Assembly (NCBI GenBank): GCA_018058135.1
Contig: JAGPCK010000001.1
Coordinates: forward strand, 124,617 to 170,295
Source: Bacteroidia bacterium
GTDB taxonomy: Bacteria; Bacteroidota; Bacteroidia; UKL13-3
Length of the DNA: 45,679 nucleotides
Direction of reading: 5' to 3'
The notes beneath the pieces were generated by a model that saw only the letters and a program-made list of their open reading frames with translations, ran no database searches and had not been told where the DNA came from. A program made the translations under genes and the position numbers. Positions 17,416-26,082 of this stretch are shown here, piece after piece (position 1 is the stretch's first letter; every line of letters begins with the position of its first letter).

Positions 17416-18219
17416 TTAATAGAATATGTACTCGTCAGTTTTTGAAGAAGGGTAGATGGGAATAATCCAGCCAAATCTCACACCGCCCAACATATCCATG
17501 CGTTTTTGAGTATCCTGTGTGCGGGTGTCGTAGTTCCAGTCCCTGCGGCTTTGCGTAAAGCCCTGCATCAGGTTATAGCCTACATAAAAATTAATAAACT
17601 TCTCTCTGTCTAAATAATAAAACCCTACAAATTGATTCAGAGTCAACCCGTTGGTGAGACGGTCATACCCCTTGCGCTCTTCTTTGTCCAGCAAGGGAAC
17701 GTTATTATCCGGCACGGCAATTCTGATTTTGTGCTGCATAAAACCCACCCCACCTGAAACCATAATGCCTGAATTGCGGTTGCGTTTAAACACAGGAAAC
17801 ACCTTTCCGCCTTTGGCCAAAAGAAAATACCCACGCTGGCTGATGGTAATGTTTGAATACGCTCCGTTGATACCGATAATGCGGTAATCGCTGTTGCGCA
17901 AACTATCTAAAATACCGGTCTCTTTTACATCGCCTCCGAACATAAAGGCTCCCTCTATGCCGTAAAAGAAATTTTTCTTGTCTTTAAAAAATGAACCGAA
18001 CCCGATGGCTGAGTTGTTGCCGAAACGTTTAGCCATATCCGCTGAAGGAACCTGGTAATCATATGTAACCTGCAAATTCACCACCCTGCGTATTTCATCG
18101 GGTCTGAATTTGGCTTTATCTTCAACCGGTTTGGGTGCGGCAGGTGCCGGAGTTTGCTGTGCCTGTGTGAACACTGCAACCAATGAAAAACATATAACTG
18201 AAATAAGCTTTAAACGCAT
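17416..18219 (-). CDS. Secreted outer-membrane beta-barrel protein, unknown role
   Basis: The 267-residue product begins with a clear signal peptide (MRLKLISVICFSLVAVFTQA, cleavage before QQ) followed by a Pro/Ala-rich linker. The rest alternates polar and aromatic residues, with GFGSFFKDKKNFFYGIEGAFMF and NQFVGFYYLDREKFINFYVGY-like strands, and ends in EYIFY, an aromatic C-terminus typical of outer-membrane barrels. No catalytic motif is recognised. It is three bases upstream of waaA, so it is probably co-transcribed with it. That suggests an envelope role but does not prove a link to LPS. It has its own -7 box. Confidence 0.75.
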   Translation of the reverse strand: MRLKLISVICFSLVAVFTQAQQTPAPAAPKPVEDKAKFRPDEIRRVVNLQVTYDYQVPSADMAKRFGNNSAIGFGSFFKDKKNFFYGIEGAFMFGGDVKETGILDSLRNSDYRIIGINGAYSNITISQRGYFLLAKGGKVFPVFKRNRNSGIMVSGGVGFMQHKIRIAVPDNNVPLLDKEERKGYDRLTNGLTLNQFVGFYYLDREKFINFYVGYNLMQGFTQSRRDWNYDTRTQDTQKRMDMLGGVRFGWIIPIYPSSKTDEYIFY

Positions 18220-18236
18220 AAACGGGTTTTAGGGCT

Positions 18237-18244
18237 CAAATTTA
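18237..18244 (-). promoter_or_regulatory. -7 box (TAAATTTG) for the barrel-waaA unit
   Basis: On the minus strand TAAATTTG fits TAnnTTTG and ends 17 bases before the ATG at 18219. No clear -33 TTTG is visible. It faces away from the box for the wbpE-like gene in the same 101-bp gap. Confidence 0.45.
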
Positions 18245-18287
18245 CGTGTTTCTGCGGGTTATTTAATCTGTATAACCATATTCAGAA

Positions 18288-18295
18288 TATATTTG
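18288..18295 (+). promoter_or_regulatory. -7 box (TATATTTG) for the wbpE-ugd-uxs unit
   Basis: TATATTTG fits TAnnTTTG and lies 25 bases before the ATG at 18321. Near -33 there is TTTA at a spacing of 22 and TCTG at 17, so the upstream element is only approximate. Confidence 0.5.
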
Positions 18296-18320
18296 CGCTT
18301 AAACTTAGCTTCAGGAACAG

Positions 18321-19460
18321 ATGGACAAAATCCAAATGGTTAATCTTACGGACCAGCACAAAAAAATTCAGACTGAACTGAATGAAGCTATTCAGGGGGT
18401 AATAGCAACCAGCGCTTTTATTAACGGACCTGAAGTAAAAGCATTTGCCGCTGAACTGGAACAATACACCGGAGCCAGCCATGTAATTCCCTGTGCCAAC
18501 GGTACCGATGCTTTACAAATAGCCATGATGGCATTGGGACTTCAACCCGGTGATGAGGTAATTGTACCAGCCTTTACGTATGCTGCTACTGCTGAGGTGA
18601 TAGGGCTTTTGGGATTAACCACCGTAATGGTGGATGTGAACCCGCACACGTTTAACATAGAGGCTGATACCCTTGCCAAAGCCATTACCCCTAAAACAAA
18701 AGCCATTGTGCCCGTTCACCTGTTTGGCCAATGTGCCGATATGGAAAATATTTTACAACTGGCCGAAAAGCATCACCTGTATGTGATTGAAGATACAGCA
18801 CAGGCCATTGGTGCAATGTATACGTTCAGTAACGGTACACAAAAACAGGCCGGCACCATGGGCACCATAGGCACCACTTCTTTTTTCCCTTCCAAAAACC
18901 TGGGCTGCATGGGGGATGGTGGTGCACTGTTCACCAATGATGAGACACTGGCTCAAAAAATAAAAATGATTGCCCACCACGGTCAGTCTGCTCTATATTT
19001 ACATGAGGTAGTAGGTGTTAACTCCCGCTTAGACTCCATTCAGGCGGCTGTGTTGCGGGTAAAGCTGCGGCACCTTAACGCTTATAAAGAAGCAAGGCAA
19101 AATGTGGCCGCTGTTTATGACGGAGCATTTGCTCAACACCCTAACTTGAAAATACCCGCCCGAAAAGCCAACTCCACACATGTTTTTCACCAATATACTT
19201 TGCAGTTGTGTGGCATTAACCGGCAAGAAATCAGGGATTTTCTGGCAGAGAAACAAATTCCTACTGCGGTGTATTACCCCATTCCCTTGCATTTTCAAAA
19301 AGCCTACGAAAGTTCACGGTACCCTAAAGGGAGTTTACCAACAACAGAAATTTTATGTACCTGTGTATTATCTTTGCCCATTAGTACTGAGCTTTCAGCT
19401 GAACAGCAACAGTACATTATAGAAAACATTTTAACCTTTTGCGCCACAAAACACCAATAA
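18321..19460 (+). CDS. DegT/DnrJ/EryC1/StrS aminotransferase, WbpE/WlbC-like
   Basis: The 379-residue enzyme is a PLP-dependent sugar aminotransferase. PANGTDALQIAMMALGL contacts PLP, VIEDTAQAIGA carries the PLP-pyridine Asp158, and SFFPSKNLGCMGDGG has the Schiff-base Lys192. The early MVNLTDQHKKIQTEL and CANGTDALQIA are close to WbpE/WlbC, which aminate UDP-2-acetamido-2-deoxy-3-oxo-glucuronate. That fits the WbpD-like acetyltransferase at 1978-2553. It is first in a plus-strand operon with ugd (18 bases) and uxs. Related aminotransferases use 4-keto sugars, so position specificity is inferred. Confidence 0.85.
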   Translation: MDKIQMVNLTDQHKKIQTELNEAIQGVIATSAFINGPEVKAFAAELEQYTGASHVIPCANGTDALQIAMMALGLQPGDEVIVPAFTYAATAEVIGLLGLTTVMVDVNPHTFNIEADTLAKAITPKTKAIVPVHLFGQCADMENILQLAEKHHLYVIEDTAQAIGAMYTFSNGTQKQAGTMGTIGTTSFFPSKNLGCMGDGGALFTNDETLAQKIKMIAHHGQSALYLHEVVGVNSRLDSIQAAVLRVKLRHLNAYKEARQNVAAVYDGAFAQHPNLKIPARKANSTHVFHQYTLQLCGINRQEIRDFLAEKQIPTAVYYPIPLHFQKAYESSRYPKGSLPTTEILCTCVLSLPISTELSAEQQQYIIENILTFCATKHQ

Positions 19461-19478
19461 CTAACTGATTTATAGAAG

Positions 19479-20801
19479 ATGAAAATTGCTATTGTAGGAA
19501 CAGGATATGTAGGACTGGTTACCGGAACCTGTTTGGCTGAAACCGGAGCTGATGTTATTTGCATTGACATTGACACGAAAAAAATAGACAACCTTAAAAA
19601 AGGAATTTTGCCCATATATGAACCCGGACTGGAAGAAATGGTAAGCCGCAATGTGCAAAAAGGCCGCTTACATTTTTCAACCAATTTGGGCGAAAGCATT
19701 CAACATGCTGAGGTGGTATTCATTGCAGTAGGCACCCCTCCCGGTGAAGACGGCAGTGCCGATTTAAAATATGTACTGGCTGTGGCTACTGAAATTGGTA
19801 AAACCATGAACCACCATTTGGTAGTGGTAACCAAAAGTACTGTACCCGTGGGAACTGCTGAAAAAGTGAAAAGTGCCGTGGCTGCTGCTCTTAAAGAGCG
19901 CGGTGCCGATATTCCTTACGATGTGGCTTCTAATCCTGAGTTTTTGAAAGAAGGTGCAGCCATTGACGATTTTATGAAACCTGATCGTATTGTGGTAGGT
20001 GTATCGTCTCACAAAGCCGAAGAAATCATGCACCGCCTGTACAAACCTTTTGTACTAAACGGTCATCCCATTATTTTTATGGATATCCCTTCGGCTGAGA
20101 TGACCAAGTATGCCGCAAATGCTATGCTGGCTACCAAAATCAGTTTTATGAATGACATTGCCAACCTGTGTGAAATTATGGGTGCCGATGTAAACCTGGT
20201 GCGCAAAGGCATAGGCAGCGACCCGCGCATTGGTAATAAATTTATTTATCCGGGCATTGGTTACGGAGGTTCTTGTTTCCCTAAGGACGTAAAAGCACTG
20301 GTGAAAACAGCTGCTGAAAACGGACACCGCATGCGCATTCTGGAAGCAGTAGAGGCCGTTAACGATGACCAAAAATCAGTGTTGTTTAACAAAGTGATGA
20401 ACCGCTTTGCAGGCAATATAGAAGGCAAAGTATTCGCCATGTGGGGACTTTCTTTCAAACCCAAAACCGATGACATGCGTGAAGCACCTTCATTGGTGAT
20501 TATCGAAAAACTTTTAGCTAAAGGTGCCAAAGTAGTGGCTTACGATCCTGTGGCCATGCACGAAGCCAAACATACGCTGGGCGATACCGTAGCTTTTGCA
20601 GACAATGAATACGACACCTTAAAAGGTGCTGATGCTTTATTGATTATTACAGAATGGCCGGAGTTTCGCTCACCCGATTTTAAACAAATGGGTGCCCTGC
20701 TCAACAACAAACTTATTTTTGACGGACGTAACATTTACGACTTAGCCGAAATGAACGAAAACGGATTTGAATACTATTGCATAGGAGTAAAAACAGTATA
20801 A
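19479..20801 (+). CDS. ugd: UDP-glucose 6-dehydrogenase
   Basis: Ugd oxidises UDP-glucose to UDP-glucuronate with two NAD. The 440-residue product has the N-terminal Rossmann motif GTGYVGLVTG (7-16), FIAVGTPPGEDGSADL, TKSTVPVGT, NPEFLKEGAAIDDF, the catalytic Lys220 region and the catalytic Cys266 in GYGGSCFPKD. FAMWGLSFKPKTDDMREAPS marks the C-terminal domain. All are typical of UDP-glucose rather than UDP-GlcNAc dehydrogenases, although the families are close. Three bases separate it from uxs, so UDP-glucuronate made here is probably passed on to UDP-xylose. Confidence 0.95.
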   Translation: MKIAIVGTGYVGLVTGTCLAETGADVICIDIDTKKIDNLKKGILPIYEPGLEEMVSRNVQKGRLHFSTNLGESIQHAEVVFIAVGTPPGEDGSADLKYVLAVATEIGKTMNHHLVVVTKSTVPVGTAEKVKSAVAAALKERGADIPYDVASNPEFLKEGAAIDDFMKPDRIVVGVSSHKAEEIMHRLYKPFVLNGHPIIFMDIPSAEMTKYAANAMLATKISFMNDIANLCEIMGADVNLVRKGIGSDPRIGNKFIYPGIGYGGSCFPKDVKALVKTAAENGHRMRILEAVEAVNDDQKSVLFNKVMNRFAGNIEGKVFAMWGLSFKPKTDDMREAPSLVIIEKLLAKGAKVVAYDPVAMHEAKHTLGDTVAFADNEYDTLKGADALLIITEWPEFRSPDFKQMGALLNNKLIFDGRNIYDLAEMNENGFEYYCIGVKTV

Positions 20802-20804
20802 AAC

Positions 20805-21791
20805 ATGGCCAATAAACGCATACTCATTACCGGTGCTGCCGGATTTTTAGGCTCTCACCTGTGTGACCGCTTTATTAAAGAAGGTTACGATGTTATTGGC
20901 ATGGATAACCTGATTACCGGTGACCTCAAAAACATTGAGCACCTTTTCAAATTAAAAGAGTTTGTTTTCTACCACCATGATGTAAGTAACTTCATTCATG
21001 TACCGGGGCACCTCGATTATATTCTCCATTTTGCCTCACCGGCCAGCCCTATTGATTACCTTAAAATTCCTATACAAACCTTAAAGGTGGGTTCTTTGGG
21101 AACACACAATTGCCTCGGGTTAGCCTTAGCCAAAAAAGCCCGCATATTGGTGGCCTCTACCTCTGAAGTGTATGGCGACCCGCTGGTACACCCGCAAACC
21201 GAAGAGTACTGGGGCAATGTAAACCCCGTGGGTCCGCGTGGCGTGTATGATGAGGCCAAGCGTTTTCAGGAGGCTATCACCATGGCCTACCACACCTACC
21301 ACGGAGTAGAAACACGCATCATACGTATTTTTAATACCTACGGCCCGCGTATGCGACTGAATGACGGACGTGTGTTACCTGCATTTATAGGACAGGCTTT
21401 GCGCGGTGAAGACCTCACCATGTTTGGCGATGGCTCACAAACACGTGCCTTTTGTTATGTGGATGATTTGGTGGAAGGCATTTACCGCTTGCTGATGAGT
21501 GATTACGCTCAACCGGTAAACATTGGCAATCCCGATGAAATTACCATCAAAGAGTTTGGTGAAGAAATTTTAAAACTTACCGGAGCCCAGCAAAAACTTA
21601 TTTCACTCCCTTTACCTACTGACGACCCTAAGCAACGCAAACCCGATATTACCAAAGCCAAAAACATTTTGGGCTGGGAACCTAAAGTAAGCCGTGCCGA
21701 GGGTTTAAAAATTACCTACGAATATTTTAAAAGCCTGCCCAAAGAAGATCTATACAAATACGCCTACCCGAAAGAGTTTGCGAAGAAGTAG
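20805..21791 (+). CDS. UDP-glucuronate decarboxylase (UDP-xylose synthase)
   Basis: This short-chain dehydrogenase oxidises and decarboxylates UDP-glucuronate to UDP-xylose. The 328-residue protein shows [16 protein letters not shown] (8-23), [36 protein letters not shown] with Thr119-Ser120-Glu121, [14 protein letters not shown] with Tyr148-x3-Lys152, and [17 protein letters not shown]. The SPASP and YDEAKR segments are specific to UXS. It is the last gene of the wbpE-like > ugd > uxs unit. A strong GC-rich palindrome with a T-rich stretch lies about 90 bases after the stop and may end this transcript. Confidence 0.94.
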   Translation: MANKRILITGAAGFLGSHLCDRFIKEGYDVIGMDNLITGDLKNIEHLFKLKEFVFYHHDVSNFIHVPGHLDYILHFASPASPIDYLKIPIQTLKVGSLGTHNCLGLALAKKARILVASTSEVYGDPLVHPQTEEYWGNVNPVGPRGVYDEAKRFQEAITMAYHTYHGVETRIIRIFNTYGPRMRLNDGRVLPAFIGQALRGEDLTMFGDGSQTRAFCYVDDLVEGIYRLLMSDYAQPVNIGNPDEITIKEFGEEILKLTGAQQKLISLPLPTDDPKQRKPDITKAKNILGWEPKVSRAEGLKITYEYFKSLPKEDLYKYAYPKEFAKK

Positions 21792-21811
21792 GAACTTTGA
21801 GTGACCCGCTG

Positions 21812-21827
21812 ATACCAGTTTTGGTAT
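21812..21827. other. Small hairpin after uxs
   Basis: ATACCA-GTTT-TGGTAT forms a perfect six-bp stem 20 bases after the uxs stop. No T-run follows, so it is not a classical terminator; it may stabilise the 3' end. Confidence 0.3.
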
Positions 21828-21883
21828 AGAGTCGAGTGCAATAACTTCCCAAACTTATAAATGGAAAAGACTGCCATCTGGCA

Positions 21884-21905
21884 GGGGAGGGTTTAAACCC
21901 TCCCC
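21884..21905. repeat. 22-nt perfect palindrome, copy A
   Basis: The palindrome has arms GGGGAGGGTTT and its exact complement, with 8 GC-rich plus 3 AT pairs. It is followed on the plus strand by GACTCTTATTTTTTT, so as RNA it could act as a terminator for uxs, and it also lies 30 bases past the stop of the convergent sorting-domain gene. The same palindrome with the same GACTC flank recurs at 25385-25406. Confidence 0.75.
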
Positions 21906-21935
21906 GACTCTTATTTTTTTACCGGTACAGGCAAC

Positions 21936-22823
21936 TCAATGCTGAATAACCAGCTTCTGTTTGCTACTGAATTCGTTGGTTAGCACTTCTACTATATACA
22001 CGCCATTCGCAAGTTGAGCAATGTTGAGTTGCGACTCACCTGATGTGAGCTCTTCCTTCAGAAGCAATGCGCCCGTTAAGCTGTAAATGTGAACGGTTCC
22101 GTTTTGGCGTGTTGTGCCGGGCAAATGGATGTTCATTTTTCCTGATGCAGGGTTGGGGTACATTTGAAATGTGGCCTGCAATTGTTCACCTATGGAAGAT
22201 GTTCCGCTGAAGCTGAGGTTATCGAGGTACACTATTGATTGCGGGTGTTCTATATACACACCTGTTACAATAAGAATGGTGGCCGAATCGGGCACGGCAG
22301 ATGTGGTGTACGACATGGGAATTTGCAGGGCTGTCCAGTTGGAAATGGTATCGGTGGTGCCGAATACGGGATTGCCGATAACTGTTCCGTTTTTGTAAAA
22401 ATACACCTGTATAATCATGGTGTCGCCACCATAAGGCAGGTATTTGTAATAGAGGTTAAGGTAAGCCGGGCGTGTGCTCATGGGGAAGGCAGGCTTAGGA
22501 ATCCAGTTAACCATTTTATCATGACCGTCATTGCTGATGGCTACACCCCGAACACCATTAGTGGTATCTGCCTGTATTTTGAGCGAGAATTGCCCGGTGC
22601 CCGATGGAAAATTATCGTTGTTTTTGCTCAAAGAGTACGAATACGTCTGACAACTTCTGGGCAACGACCCGTTCCAGCCATCGGGTTTTTGGTACACGTT
22701 AACTGGCGGTGCGCAACTGTCATCTGAATAGTTTTCCCACTGCTCAAAACCACCGTTGGGAATTTGTGCATACACACCCATGCTGCAGCAAAACAATACA
22801 AAAGTAAAAATCCATGTTTTCAT
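21936..22823 (-). CDS. Secreted protein with type A T9SS sorting domain
   Basis: The 295-residue protein has a signal peptide (MKTWIFTFVLFCCSMGVYAQ), then IPNGGFEQWENY, which opens a carbohydrate-binding-like jelly-roll region often seen in Bacteroidota secreted proteins (about 20-205). A C-terminal sorting domain spans about 218-295, starting MYPNPASGKMNIHLPG and ending GVYIVEVLTNEFSSKQKLVIQH with the usual YPNP, GVY and K-L-V pattern. It should be exported by Sec, crossed by the type IX system and attached to or released from the cell surface. Cysteines in the jelly-roll suggest a disulfide. No enzyme motif is seen; ligand unknown. Confidence 0.85.
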   Translation of the reverse strand: MKTWIFTFVLFCCSMGVYAQIPNGGFEQWENYSDDSCAPPVNVYQKPDGWNGSLPRSCQTYSYSLSKNNDNFPSGTGQFSLKIQADTTNGVRGVAISNDGHDKMVNWIPKPAFPMSTRPAYLNLYYKYLPYGGDTMIIQVYFYKNGTVIGNPVFGTTDTISNWTALQIPMSYTTSAVPDSATILIVTGVYIEHPQSIVYLDNLSFSGTSSIGEQLQATFQMYPNPASGKMNIHLPGTTRQNGTVHIYSLTGALLLKEELTSGESQLNIAQLANGVYIVEVLTNEFSSKQKLVIQH

Positions 22824-22869
22824 TACCGATTGTCAGTGTTTCTCGTGCTGACTCCGCACGTTTAAGCAA

Positions 22870-22877
22870 CAAAGTTA
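22870..22877 (-). promoter_or_regulatory. -7 box (TAACTTTG) for the type A cargo gene
   Basis: On the minus strand TAACTTTG fits TAnnTTTG, 46 bases before the ATG at 22823. No good -33 element is seen. The rest of the 290-bp gap to 23113 holds no gene or RNA that I recognise. Confidence 0.4.
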
Positions 22878-23113
22878 CCATTCACCTCTGCCGGCTTTCC
22901 TGATAAAATACAGGTGCATGTATGACTTATCTCATACGTGTGTATGGTGCGAAATGACATTTGGTGAAAGAGAGTGTTGCAACTTAGCGCAGCGATTTCA
23001 CGAACAAAGTGAATAAACGTAAAATAAGATAGTACTTGTTACATCAGATTATTTATAAGGGCGGGATCTAATTTTTCCGGCAAATAGCTAAACAGCAGGG
23101 TTAGGAAGCCTGT

Positions 23114-25273
23114 TTAACGCACCAACTGCAAGGTGCCACTAATCTGGTATTTGCGTCCCAATTTATCTGTTACGGTAGCAAGATAGCTATAAACATCAGG
23201 CAATGCCGCTTTGTTGTGGTAAAGGCCATCCCAGCCAGTATCACCTTCATGTGCAGTGTATATTGACTGCCCCCAACGGTTGTAAATTTGCATGGTACGG
23301 CCAGTGATATTTTCTCCTACCAGATCAAACACATCATTTATCCCGTCATCATTTGGTGAAAAAGCGGTGGGAAAATAAAAGTCGCCTTCGCATATCGTTT
23401 CCTGTACTCGCACATTAAATGAATCGCTGAAACAACTGTTGTAAACAAGGGCCTTATATATGCCGCTGTCATTTACCTCAATGGAATAGCGCGTACTGCC
23501 TGTACTCCATAAAATCCCGGTTGTATTGCCTTCGCTGTATGACAGGGTGAGGGAGCGTTCACTACAAAATGAGGTGTCGTATGACCGCACAGCGGGAGGT
23601 TGAATAAATACATAGTTTTGCCTTTCAAAATAGATACAGCCGGAGGTATCTATCACCTGTAAGAATATAGTGGTATCTGTAGATATGCTGATGGAGTCAC
23701 TGTTAGCGACATTGTTCCAACTGTATGAAGCAAATGCTTCTGTGGTTTTTAATGTAACGGGTATTCCGCTGCACAAGATTGCTGCATTTTTTTGAATAAG
23801 GTTCTGTTTGATTGAACAATCAAAGGCAGTAAAGAAAACATCACCTGATGTGCCTCCTAATCCGTCATTCAATTGCTTGCTGATGGCATTTGTACTGGTA
23901 TAGTAATCGGTGCTCCGTGTAGTACCCGTTATCCAATTGGTTGTGCCGTTATTCCTAATCATTAATGGAAAATCATCCTCTGATTTCCCCAGATATGTTG
24001 CCCATCTGGGTTTAAAATCATATCGCAAATTGAATATAAATGCATCTATCAAACCATTATTTAGTTTTTGAAAAGCATTAGGATTGGTTTGTATCACATT
24101 CTTTTTCTCATAGAGCAAAACAAGCAAAGAAGAGTCTGTTGCAATGATTTCACGGGCTCCGATATCATTGTTAACAAATCCATTAATCGCCCAAGTTTTA
24201 TCCAGTTTAAAATCGGGTGTAAATGCATGCACTACTATGGCCGTATTGCCGGTTGATAAGATACTTTCAGGTATAGGTTTGTAGCTATCAAGATTATTGG
24301 TTTTGCCAAGAATGTATAGCGTATTATTTCGGCCTAATTTTAACGATTCCGGAATATCATTTGGATGAAAAGGGAGTGGCGCAACATAATTTATTCCGAA
24401 GTTATTTTTATTGATGCTGATAGTGTAGGCTAATTTGTTTTGTAATGAACGATCAAAAGGATTGTTTCTTTCTGCAATATCATTAGATGAGGTTCGAAGT
24501 AAAAAGTGGATATGGTTATTCCCATCAACTGAAATATCTGCAGCATCCTCCCAGCCGCTTCCTCCAAAGTAAGAAGAATAAAGCAAGTTGCCTGATTTAC
24601 TTATGCAAGCAATAAACATTTCGTCACTGGTATTGGGCACATCTACAGGATTGTGAATAGGTTGATACGCATTGGCTGTGATTGGAATACCAATAAACGG
24701 TTGAGCGTTCGGATAGGCAATATCACCTCCCAACCATACATCTCCATCCTGGTCAATGGCTGCCACTGACGGATGGTCAAAACCATTTGAACTGATGGCT
24801 CTTGCCCATATAAAAACACCATTCGAGTCAAACTTAGCAATGAGTGCTTCGGCACCTCCTTTTAATATTCCAAAAGTATTGTCAGTGGTTACCGGCAAAC
24901 CATTACCTATGTAAGATCCCAATACATACACGTATCCATTCTCATCATATACAATATTCCTTACATTTAATGAACTTAATGAATCGCCAGTTAAGTAAGT
25001 TGCCCAGGCAATAGTTTGATCAGCGTTTAGCTTGCATAAAACGCCTGATGTAAAAGGCGTACGTTTTTTAGGAAAGGCGGCATTGGGAGTTATAATGCTA
25101 TCCTCATTATCCGTTGTATAGGTCAAAAACACAGCACCGGTTCGGGATGTGGCTAAATAAGATGCAGATTCTGTACCATAGCCCCCTGCATAACTGCTCC
25201 ACTTCAATTGCTGGGCGTAAAGTGATGCAGATGCGCAACTGAGAACCATAAAAAATAATATACAATGGCGCAT
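23114..25273 (-). CDS. Large secreted protein with type B T9SS (gliding-type) sorting domain
   Basis: The 719-residue protein has a signal peptide (MRHCILFFMVLSCASASLYA) and a body of repeated beta-strand units of the SBBP/beta-propeller kind: YAGGYGTESASYLATSRTG, VYVLGSYIGNG, DGDVWLGGDIAY and YSSYFGGSGWEDAADIS recur with similar spacing. A short Cys-bounded segment follows (about 500-625, CSGIPVTLKT, SYSWNN). The C-terminal domain FYFPTAFSPNDDGINDVFDL to the end (about 632-719) is the gliding-motility-associated type B sorting domain. It is probably a cell-surface adhesin or structural protein; the ligand is unknown. It has a -7 box 20 bases upstream of the ATG. Confidence 0.87.
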   Translation of the reverse strand: MRHCILFFMVLSCASASLYAQQLKWSSYAGGYGTESASYLATSRTGAVFLTYTTDNEDSIITPNAAFPKKRTPFTSGVLCKLNADQTIAWATYLTGDSLSSLNVRNIVYDENGYVYVLGSYIGNGLPVTTDNTFGILKGGAEALIAKFDSNGVFIWARAISSNGFDHPSVAAIDQDGDVWLGGDIAYPNAQPFIGIPITANAYQPIHNPVDVPNTSDEMFIACISKSGNLLYSSYFGGSGWEDAADISVDGNNHIHFLLRTSSNDIAERNNPFDRSLQNKLAYTISINKNNFGINYVAPLPFHPNDIPESLKLGRNNTLYILGKTNNLDSYKPIPESILSTGNTAIVVHAFTPDFKLDKTWAINGFVNNDIGAREIIATDSSLLVLLYEKKNVIQTNPNAFQKLNNGLIDAFIFNLRYDFKPRWATYLGKSEDDFPLMIRNNGTTNWITGTTRSTDYYTSTNAISKQLNDGLGGTSGDVFFTAFDCSIKQNLIQKNAAILCSGIPVTLKTTEAFASYSWNNVANSDSISISTDTTIFLQVIDTSGCIYFERQNYVFIQPPAVRSYDTSFCSERSLTLSYSEGNTTGILWSTGSTRYSIEVNDSGIYKALVYNSCFSDSFNVRVQETICEGDFYFPTAFSPNDDGINDVFDLVGENITGRTMQIYNRWGQSIYTAHEGDTGWDGLYHNKAALPDVYSYLATVTDKLGRKYQISGTLQLVR

Positions 25274-25292
25274 AGGGTTTTGATTAGCTTCA

Positions 25293-25300
25293 CAAATGTA
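25293..25300 (-). promoter_or_regulatory. -7 box (TACATTTG) for the type B cargo gene
   Basis: On the minus strand TACATTTG fits TAnnTTTG and lies 19 bases before the ATG at 25273. No matching -33 element at normal spacing is visible. Confidence 0.4.
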
Positions 25301-25384
25301 AACTCTGATTCAATATGTTAGGTGTAATTGTTTTGTAAAATTAAAACGTAAAGAAGATTTTAACTACCGACACAGTGGCAGGGA

Positions 25385-25406
25385 GGGGAGGGTTTAAACC
25401 CTCCCC
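25385..25406. repeat. 22-nt perfect palindrome, copy B
   Basis: This is identical in all 22 bases to the palindrome at 21884-21905 and has the same GACTC flank. It lies between the type B cargo gene and the SRAP gene. No T-run follows on either strand, unlike copy A. Confidence 0.75.
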
Positions 25407-25435
25407 GACTCATGCGTTTTACCTGTACAAGTAAC

Positions 25436-25465
25436 TCAATGCTGAATAACCGGTTTCTGTTTGCT
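25436..25465 (-). pseudogene. Remnant of a T9SS sorting-domain C-terminus
   Basis: On the minus strand this stretch reads SKQKPVIQH then TGA, against SKQKLVIQH then TGA at the end of the intact type A cargo gene. The similarity continues past the stop into the palindrome, about 75 bases in all, with scattered changes. No open frame for the rest of a sorting domain lies before it, because the SRAP gene ends at 25480. It looks like the left-over tail of a lost cargo gene or a duplicated 3' end. Confidence 0.55.
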
Positions 25466-25479
25466 GTACTGGCACCCGC

Positions 25480-26082
25480 TCAAACCAATACCTCAGTTAA
25501 TACAGCTCCTGTGGTTACCTCTTTTCCGTTTAACCAATCCATTTCATTGTCTGCTGTGAGTATAAGCGGCATTCGTTTTTTGGAGTTGTGAATTCGGGCC
25601 ATTTGTTCATTGGCCTCGGTGGTAAGAATGGTAAATGTGGGTATAACCTCTCCTGTTTCCTTATCTACCCACTCGTTCCATAAACCACCAAAGGAGAACA
25701 GTTCATCCTCTCCAACACTTAGTTCATATTTCTGCTTTTTCTTTCCTTTCTCATCCAGCCATTGCCACTCGTAAAATCCATTGGCTAATACCAAACACCT
25801 TTTGCTTACATAACTGCGAAACGAAGGTTTCTCCTGAATGGTTTCCAAACGTGCATTGAGGGTATTGTTTTGTATGGTTCTGTCTTTGGCCCAGGAGGGT
25901 AACAAGCCCCAATTGAACAGTTGTATGGCACTTGAATCTTTATTGGTTATTACGGGCATGTTCGGGTGAGCAAACCCGTTGATGTAGTCTTGCGGTATGT
26001 ACCTGAGTTCATCATCAAAACGTGCGTTGAAACGTTGTTTTAACTCTTTGGCCGATTTGCTTTGTTTGGTATAAAAACACAT
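25480..26082 (-). CDS. SRAP (YedK/HMCES) abasic-site DNA-protein crosslink protein
   Basis: SRAP proteins bind abasic sites in single-stranded DNA and shield them through a thiazolidine link to Cys2. The 200-residue product starts MCFYTKQ, giving the needed Cys2 after Met removal. It has NTLNARLETI (Asn76), NGFYEWQW (Glu105) and IHNSKKRMPLIL (His165), the full conserved set. It is the third gene of the umuD > umuC > SRAP unit; its ATG shares one base with the umuC stop (TAATG). This links abasic-site protection with translesion synthesis in a single operon. Confidence 0.95.
   Translation of the reverse strand: MCFYTKQSKSAKELKQRFNARFDDELRYIPQDYINGFAHPNMPVITNKDSSAIQLFNWGLLPSWAKDRTIQNNTLNARLETIQEKPSFRSYVSKRCLVLANGFYEWQWLDEKGKKKQKYELSVGEDELFSFGGLWNEWVDKETGEVIPTFTILTTEANEQMARIHNSKKRMPLILTADNEMDWLNGKEVTTGAVLTEVLV

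Noticed and set aside
22824..23113. Possible tRNA or small RNA in the gap between the two cargo genes
   Set aside because: No cloverleaf arms or TPsiC-like motif could be found; only short weak hairpins.
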